NCBI RefSeq assembly: GCF_000350145.1
Contig: NZ_BAOL01000084.1
Span: 1 to 36,751 of the forward strand
Direction of reading: 5' to 3'
Source: Ilumatobacter nonamiensis YM16-303
GTDB lineage: Bacteria > Actinomycetota > Acidimicrobiia > Acidimicrobiales > Ilumatobacteraceae
Length of the DNA stretch: 36,751 nucleotides
The notes beneath the pieces were generated by a model. It saw only the letters and a list, made by a program, of their open reading frames with translations, made no database searches and was not told the origin of the DNA. Position numbers and translations under genes: made by a program. Of this stretch, positions 33,831 through 36,751 are shown piece after piece; within the stretch, counting starts at the first letter, position 1; each line of letters starts with the position of its first letter.

Positions 33831-34999
33831 GTGCCGGTGCTCGCTTTCACTCGGGGATCGACCGATGTGTACAGCAGGTCGATGATCAGGTTGGTCAAGA
33901 TGAACAGGGCCGCAACGAGTGCGACGATCGTCTGGACAGCGAAGAACTCTTGGCGGTAGACCGCCTCGATCAGGTAGCCGCCCATGCCGTCGAAGTCGAA
34001 GATGAACTCGACCACGACCGCGCCGTTGACCAACTGGGCGATGTTCAGTCCGAGCACCGTCATGAGGGTCAACGTCGACGGCCGCAGCACGTGGCGCATG
34101 AGGATGTGGGTGTTCGACATTCCCTTGGCCTTGGCGACCGAGACGTAGTCCTGCTGCAGGTTCTGCAAGATGTCGGCGCGGAGCAGGCGCAGGTAGACCG
34201 GGGTCGCGGCGAGACCGAGCACCACGGCGGGCAGCCAGATGGACTTGAAGTGCTCGAGGACGCCGTCACTCCACGGCGCATACCCGGTCAGCTGGTACCA
34301 GTCACGCTCGACCGAGAACGCATAGCGGAGCGACTCGCCGATGACGAACACGGGGATCGACAACAGCACGAAGGCGAAGAAGTTCACGGTCGTGTCGCCC
34401 GACGGCCCCGCTCTCATGAAGTTGAAGATCAGCAACGGAATGACGAAGGCCACCGCGACGAGCGCGGAGACTCTCCATCCTGCGACGAACTGTCCGAACA
34501 CGAACAGCGTTCCGACGATCGGATAGATCAGCCACGACGGGATGTTCCGGCGCTTCTTGCCCGCCTGGTACGCCGCCCAGATCCCGAGCGGCACCGCGAT
34601 GAGCAGTGCGAGCAACTGGCTGTAGAGAAAGAGGAAGGCGGTGCGCGGCATCCGCTGCTCGATCGTGTCGATCAGCGGTTCCTTGTTCTTGTAGAACGCG
34701 TATCCGAAGTCACCGGACAGCGTGTCCTTGCTCCATCCGACGTACTGGACGACCACGTTGTCGTCGAGCCCCTGCTCGTCGACACATTCGGCAACTGCCT
34801 CCTCCGAGGCCGCGGTCCCGAGCGCGATCTCACACGGTTCGCCCGGCACCTGTCGGAGCAGCAAGGAGGTCCCGAAGGTCACCAGGATCAGCACGATGAT
34901 CGCACCGCCGAAACGCTGCGCGGCGAACTTCCAGCCGGCGGTCTTGATGACCCACGCGATCAGTGCGACGAGTACGACCAGAAAGATGATGAGAACCAT
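33827..34999 (-). CDS. Oligopeptide/dipeptide ABC transporter permease (OppB/DppB type), enlarged
   Basis: A 390-residue permease, about 80 longer than a typical OppB. There is an extra N-terminal helix (VLIIFLVVLVALIAWVI) before the family's first helix (IIVLILVTFGTSLLL). The outer loop has two cysteines (GEPCEIAL, AECVDEQG). GDFGYAFYKNKEPLIDTIEQ (read in part) and LLALLIAVPLGIWAAYQAG are family segments. An insert with two hydrophobic segments (YPIVGTLFVFGQF and VSALVAVAFVIPLLIFNFM) then precedes the conserved IPVFVIGE, the coupling loop YVSVAKAKGMSNTHILMRHV and LRPSTLTLMTVLG. A GGAGG is seven bases before the ATG. The previous gene in the operon is 134 bases away, across a large hairpin. 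Confidence 0.92.
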   Translation of the reverse strand: MVLIIFLVVLVALIAWVIKTAGWKFAAQRFGGAIIVLILVTFGTSLLLRQVPGEPCEIALGTAASEEAVAECVDEQGLDDNVVVQYVGWSKDTLSGDFGYAFYKNKEPLIDTIEQRMPRTAFLFLYSQLLALLIAVPLGIWAAYQAGKKRRNIPSWLIYPIVGTLFVFGQFVAGWRVSALVAVAFVIPLLIFNFMRAGPSGDTTVNFFAFVLLSIPVFVIGESLRYAFSVERDWYQLTGYAPWSDGVLEHFKSIWLPAVVLGLAATPVYLRLLRADILQNLQQDYVSVAKAKGMSNTHILMRHVLRPSTLTLMTVLGLNIAQLVNGAVVVEFIFDFDGMGGYLIEAVYRQEFFAVQTIVALVAALFILTNLIIDLLYTSVDPRVKASTGT

Positions 35000-35006
35000 G
35001 TGAAGC

Positions 35007-35011
35007 CCTCC
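35007..35011 (-). promoter_or_regulatory. Shine-Dalgarno GGAGG of the oppB-like gene
   Basis: GGAGG on the minus strand lies seven bases before the ATG at 34999. It sits in a small stem (GAGCC against GGCTT), so access to it may be modulated. Confidence 0.6.
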
Positions 35012-35051
35012 GAAGGCTCAACGTCGATGAATCGAGGTTCGGTGCAAGATC

Positions 35052-35111
35052 CGAATCGGACGATGGGGCCCGGGCCTCGATGCCCCGGGCCCCATCGTGA
35101 TGTCCGATTCG
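35052..35111 (-). repeat. Very long intercistronic hairpin between the oppA-like and oppB-like genes
   Basis: Inner arms 35061-35074 and 35084-35097 are a perfect 14-bp stem (CGATGGGGCCCGGG) with a nine-base loop. Outer arms 35052-35060 and 35103-35111 add nine perfect pairs (CGAATCGGA), with one five-base bulge on one side. There is no T-run. It lies 22 bases after the binding-protein stop codon and 52 bases before the oppB-like start, so it can protect or separate the binding-protein message, or partly terminate it. Confidence 0.75.
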
Positions 35112-35133
35112 TTCGTTCAGACCGGCGGACCGG

Positions 35134-36751
35134 TCAGCTCTCGATCCAGGCCTCGTCCACCGTCGCCCGACCGGCGAGCGACTGCTGGTTGGGGTTGCCG
35201 GATTCCAAGGTGAGCTGCTGGAGCCCGTGGACACCCGCGCGGTACGGAATCGCCCACTCGGTGGTCTCGAGCCAGATGTTGAACACGTTGTCGGCGAACA
35301 GCGTGTTGATCTCCTGAGCGATCGTGTCGAGCTCGTCCTGGTCGGTGGTCGTCCACGACTCGAACAACAGCTCGTCCATCTCGGGGCTGACGAGGCGTCC
35401 GAAGTTCAGCGCCAGGCCTTCGGCGTGACGGCTGTGCCACCACACCAACTCGAGGCCCGGATGACCCTGGCCGTGGTTCCGCCATGCGAAGACCTCGAAG
35501 TCACCGGTGAGTGCCTTCGTGATGAGTTCTGCCTGCTCGAACTGGTCGATCGAGACGTCGAGACCACAGTTGCTCGACCACTGGTCGGCGAACAGTTCCG
35601 CCGTCAGCAGGTTCGCAGGAGAGTTCGTGGTCCCGTACTGGATCGGCAGACGACCGATCTCGTCGAGGATCGCGTTGCCGGCATCGGGGTCGAACTCGGG
35701 GAAGCCCGGATCCTCGATGTAGCCCGCCGATCCCTCGGCGAACGGACCGTTGGCGATCATGTTGCCCGGGGCACGGAACGTCAGGTACTCGTTCCGGTCG
35801 GTGCAGAGCGCCACAGCTTCACGGAACTGCGGGTTGTCGAACGGCGGTTTCGAGTTGTTGAGCATGAGGTATCCGACCTCGCGGGCGGCGGCCTCCTCGA
35901 CCACTCCGTTGCCCTGCTCGACCCATTCGACGTCCCAGAACTCCTGGTTCTCACCGAAGCTGTCCTGGTTGACGTCGGCGTCGCCCGCTTCCATCGTGGC
36001 CCGCCGGGCGGAGGGGTCTGGGTTGGGACGGAAGTCCACACCATCGAGATACGGCAGTTTCTCGCCGTCGGCACCGTCACGCCAGTACCCGTCGTAGGCA
36101 CGGACCTCGGTGACCTCGCCGCGCACCTGGTTGACCATCTCGAACGGCCCGGTGGCGACCATCAGGTCACCGGCGCGGGACTCGCTGTCCCAGAAGCTCG
36201 GAGCGATCAACCAACCGGTCCGCCCGGCCAGGTTGTTGCCGAACGTCGCGAACGGCTTGTCGAAGGTGACCGTGACCGACTGATCCTCGTTGAGCACGAT
36301 GCTGTCCGCAGCGTCACCGGGGTTGGCCGGGTTCTGCGGCGCACCGTTGACCAGGTCGAAGAAGACCTGACCCTGGAGCAGGCCGTTCGCCATCTCGAGC
36401 AGGTTCTTGTGCAACGCCGCACCATCGGCCGGCGTTCCGTCGTGGAACGTGACCCCGTCACGCATGACCAGGTTGAACTCGGTGAAGTCGTCGTTCGGGG
36501 TGAACTCGGAGAGCAGGAACGGCTCGACCTCGCCGTCCGCGGTGACGGTGGTCAGCGTGTCGGCGACGGAGTTCATGACGGTGATGCAGGCCACAGCGCA
36601 GTTCGCACCGGGGATGTCCCACGTGTCGGACTCCGCCTCGAGCAGGTACGTGAGCGTTCCGCCGCGTTGGGGCTCCATGCCCTCGTCCATCGCGTCGTCG
36701 CCGGACTCCTCCTCCATGGCTTCGGTGTCGGCGGTCTCCTCGTCACCGGAG
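35134..36751 (-). CDS. Oligopeptide/dipeptide ABC transporter substrate-binding protein (family 5), N-terminus beyond the window
   Basis: The open frame continues to the last base of the window, so the start and signal peptide lie outside it. At the 5' side in view there is an acidic tether (Ala-Asp-Thr-Glu, then EEESGDDAMDEGMEPQRG). The mature domain starts GTLTYLLEAESDTWDIPG and is a family 5 binding protein: NSVADTLTTV, PFLLSEFTPNDDFTEFNL, LRDGVTFHDGTP (as MRDGVTFHDGTPADG), SVTVTFDKPFATF, TGPFEMVNQV, YLDGVDFRPNPD and REAVALCTDRNEYL. It binds peptides or similar ligands and feeds the permeases and ATPases encoded next. Two in-domain cysteines near the start (GANCAVACITV) might form a disulfide. 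Confidence 0.93.
   Translation of the reverse strand, partial: SGDEETADTEAMEEESGDDAMDEGMEPQRGGTLTYLLEAESDTWDIPGANCAVACITVMNSVADTLTTVTADGEVEPFLLSEFTPNDDFTEFNLVMRDGVTFHDGTPADGAALHKNLLEMANGLLQGQVFFDLVNGAPQNPANPGDAADSIVLNEDQSVTVTFDKPFATFGNNLAGRTGWLIAPSFWDSESRAGDLMVATGPFEMVNQVRGEVTEVRAYDGYWRDGADGEKLPYLDGVDFRPNPDPSARRATMEAGDADVNQDSFGENQEFWDVEWVEQGNGVVEEAAAREVGYLMLNNSKPPFDNPQFREAVALCTDRNEYLTFRAPGNMIANGPFAEGSAGYIEDPGFPEFDPDAGNAILDEIGRLPIQYGTTNSPANLLTAELFADQWSSNCGLDVSIDQFEQAELITKALTGDFEVFAWRNHGQGHPGLELVWWHSRHAEGLALNFGRLVSPEMDELLFESWTTTDQDELDTIAQEINTLFADNVFNIWLETTEWAIPYRAGVHGLQQLTLESGNPNQQSLAGRATVDEAWIES

Overview
The window is high-GC DNA with densely packed, often overlapping genes, many GTG starts and few Shine-Dalgarno sequences. 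Gene content and order (ftsK, rimO-pgsA-cinA, dapA-rnj, dapB, pnp, rpsO, ribF-truB-rbfA, acidic lipoproteins, a second-copy-style ABC repertoire) point to an actinobacterium. Within that phylum an Ilumatobacter-like member of the Acidimicrobiia is my best guess, inferred from style and synteny and not proven.

Layout. 1-1164: a membrane protein with a sigma-region-2-like N-terminus and an anti-sigma-K-like C-terminus, then tRNA-Arg(UCU), both on the minus strand. 1216-6956: cinA, pgsA, rimO (overlapping, one operon) and ftsK. 7037-8119: a divergent lipoprotein and small membrane protein, both unassigned. 8121-10752: dapA-rnj. 10825-12908: a winged-helix protein and an ACT-domain malic enzyme. 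13076-15653: a polar amino-acid ABC importer (binding protein, permease, ATPase) on the plus strand. 15659-17367: a membrane cytochrome b and a Tat-type molybdopterin oxidoreductase. 17504-19858: an acyl-CoA synthetase and a divergent membrane protein. 19912-20406: thiol peroxidase. 20508-22576: dapB and a membrane-anchored GH18 hydrolase. 22638-25596: rpsO and pnp. 25781-28628: an SsuBC/TauBC-type ABC cassette with an NMT1-like binding protein, on the plus strand. 28658-30891: rbfA-truB-ribF. 30917-36751: an oligopeptide ABC operon (A-B-C-D-F) whose binding-protein gene runs off the window end.

The genes are mainly housekeeping: RNA processing and decay (RNase J, PNPase, RbfA, TruB, RimO), lysine/diaminopimelate synthesis (DapA, DapB), chromosome segregation (FtsK) and phospholipid synthesis (PgsA). 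Three complete or nearly complete import systems are set among them. No mobile element, CRISPR array, phage gene or obvious defence system is present, and no gap exceeds 300 bases.

The most informative non-coding pattern is a TANNNT (-10-like) hexamer 6 to 9 bases before the start codon of about a dozen genes, with no Shine-Dalgarno. This suggests widespread leaderless transcription. Operon-internal genes and a few leadered genes have overlapping stop/start codons or clear Shine-Dalgarno sequences instead. Other points of interest are a very long hairpin between the peptide-binding-protein and first permease genes, a perfect 17-bp inverted repeat between convergent genes, a hairpin directly before the dapB ribosome site, and an import cassette interrupting the usual rbfA-truB-ribF-rpsO-pnp order. 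I did not find strong evidence for a wholly new system.
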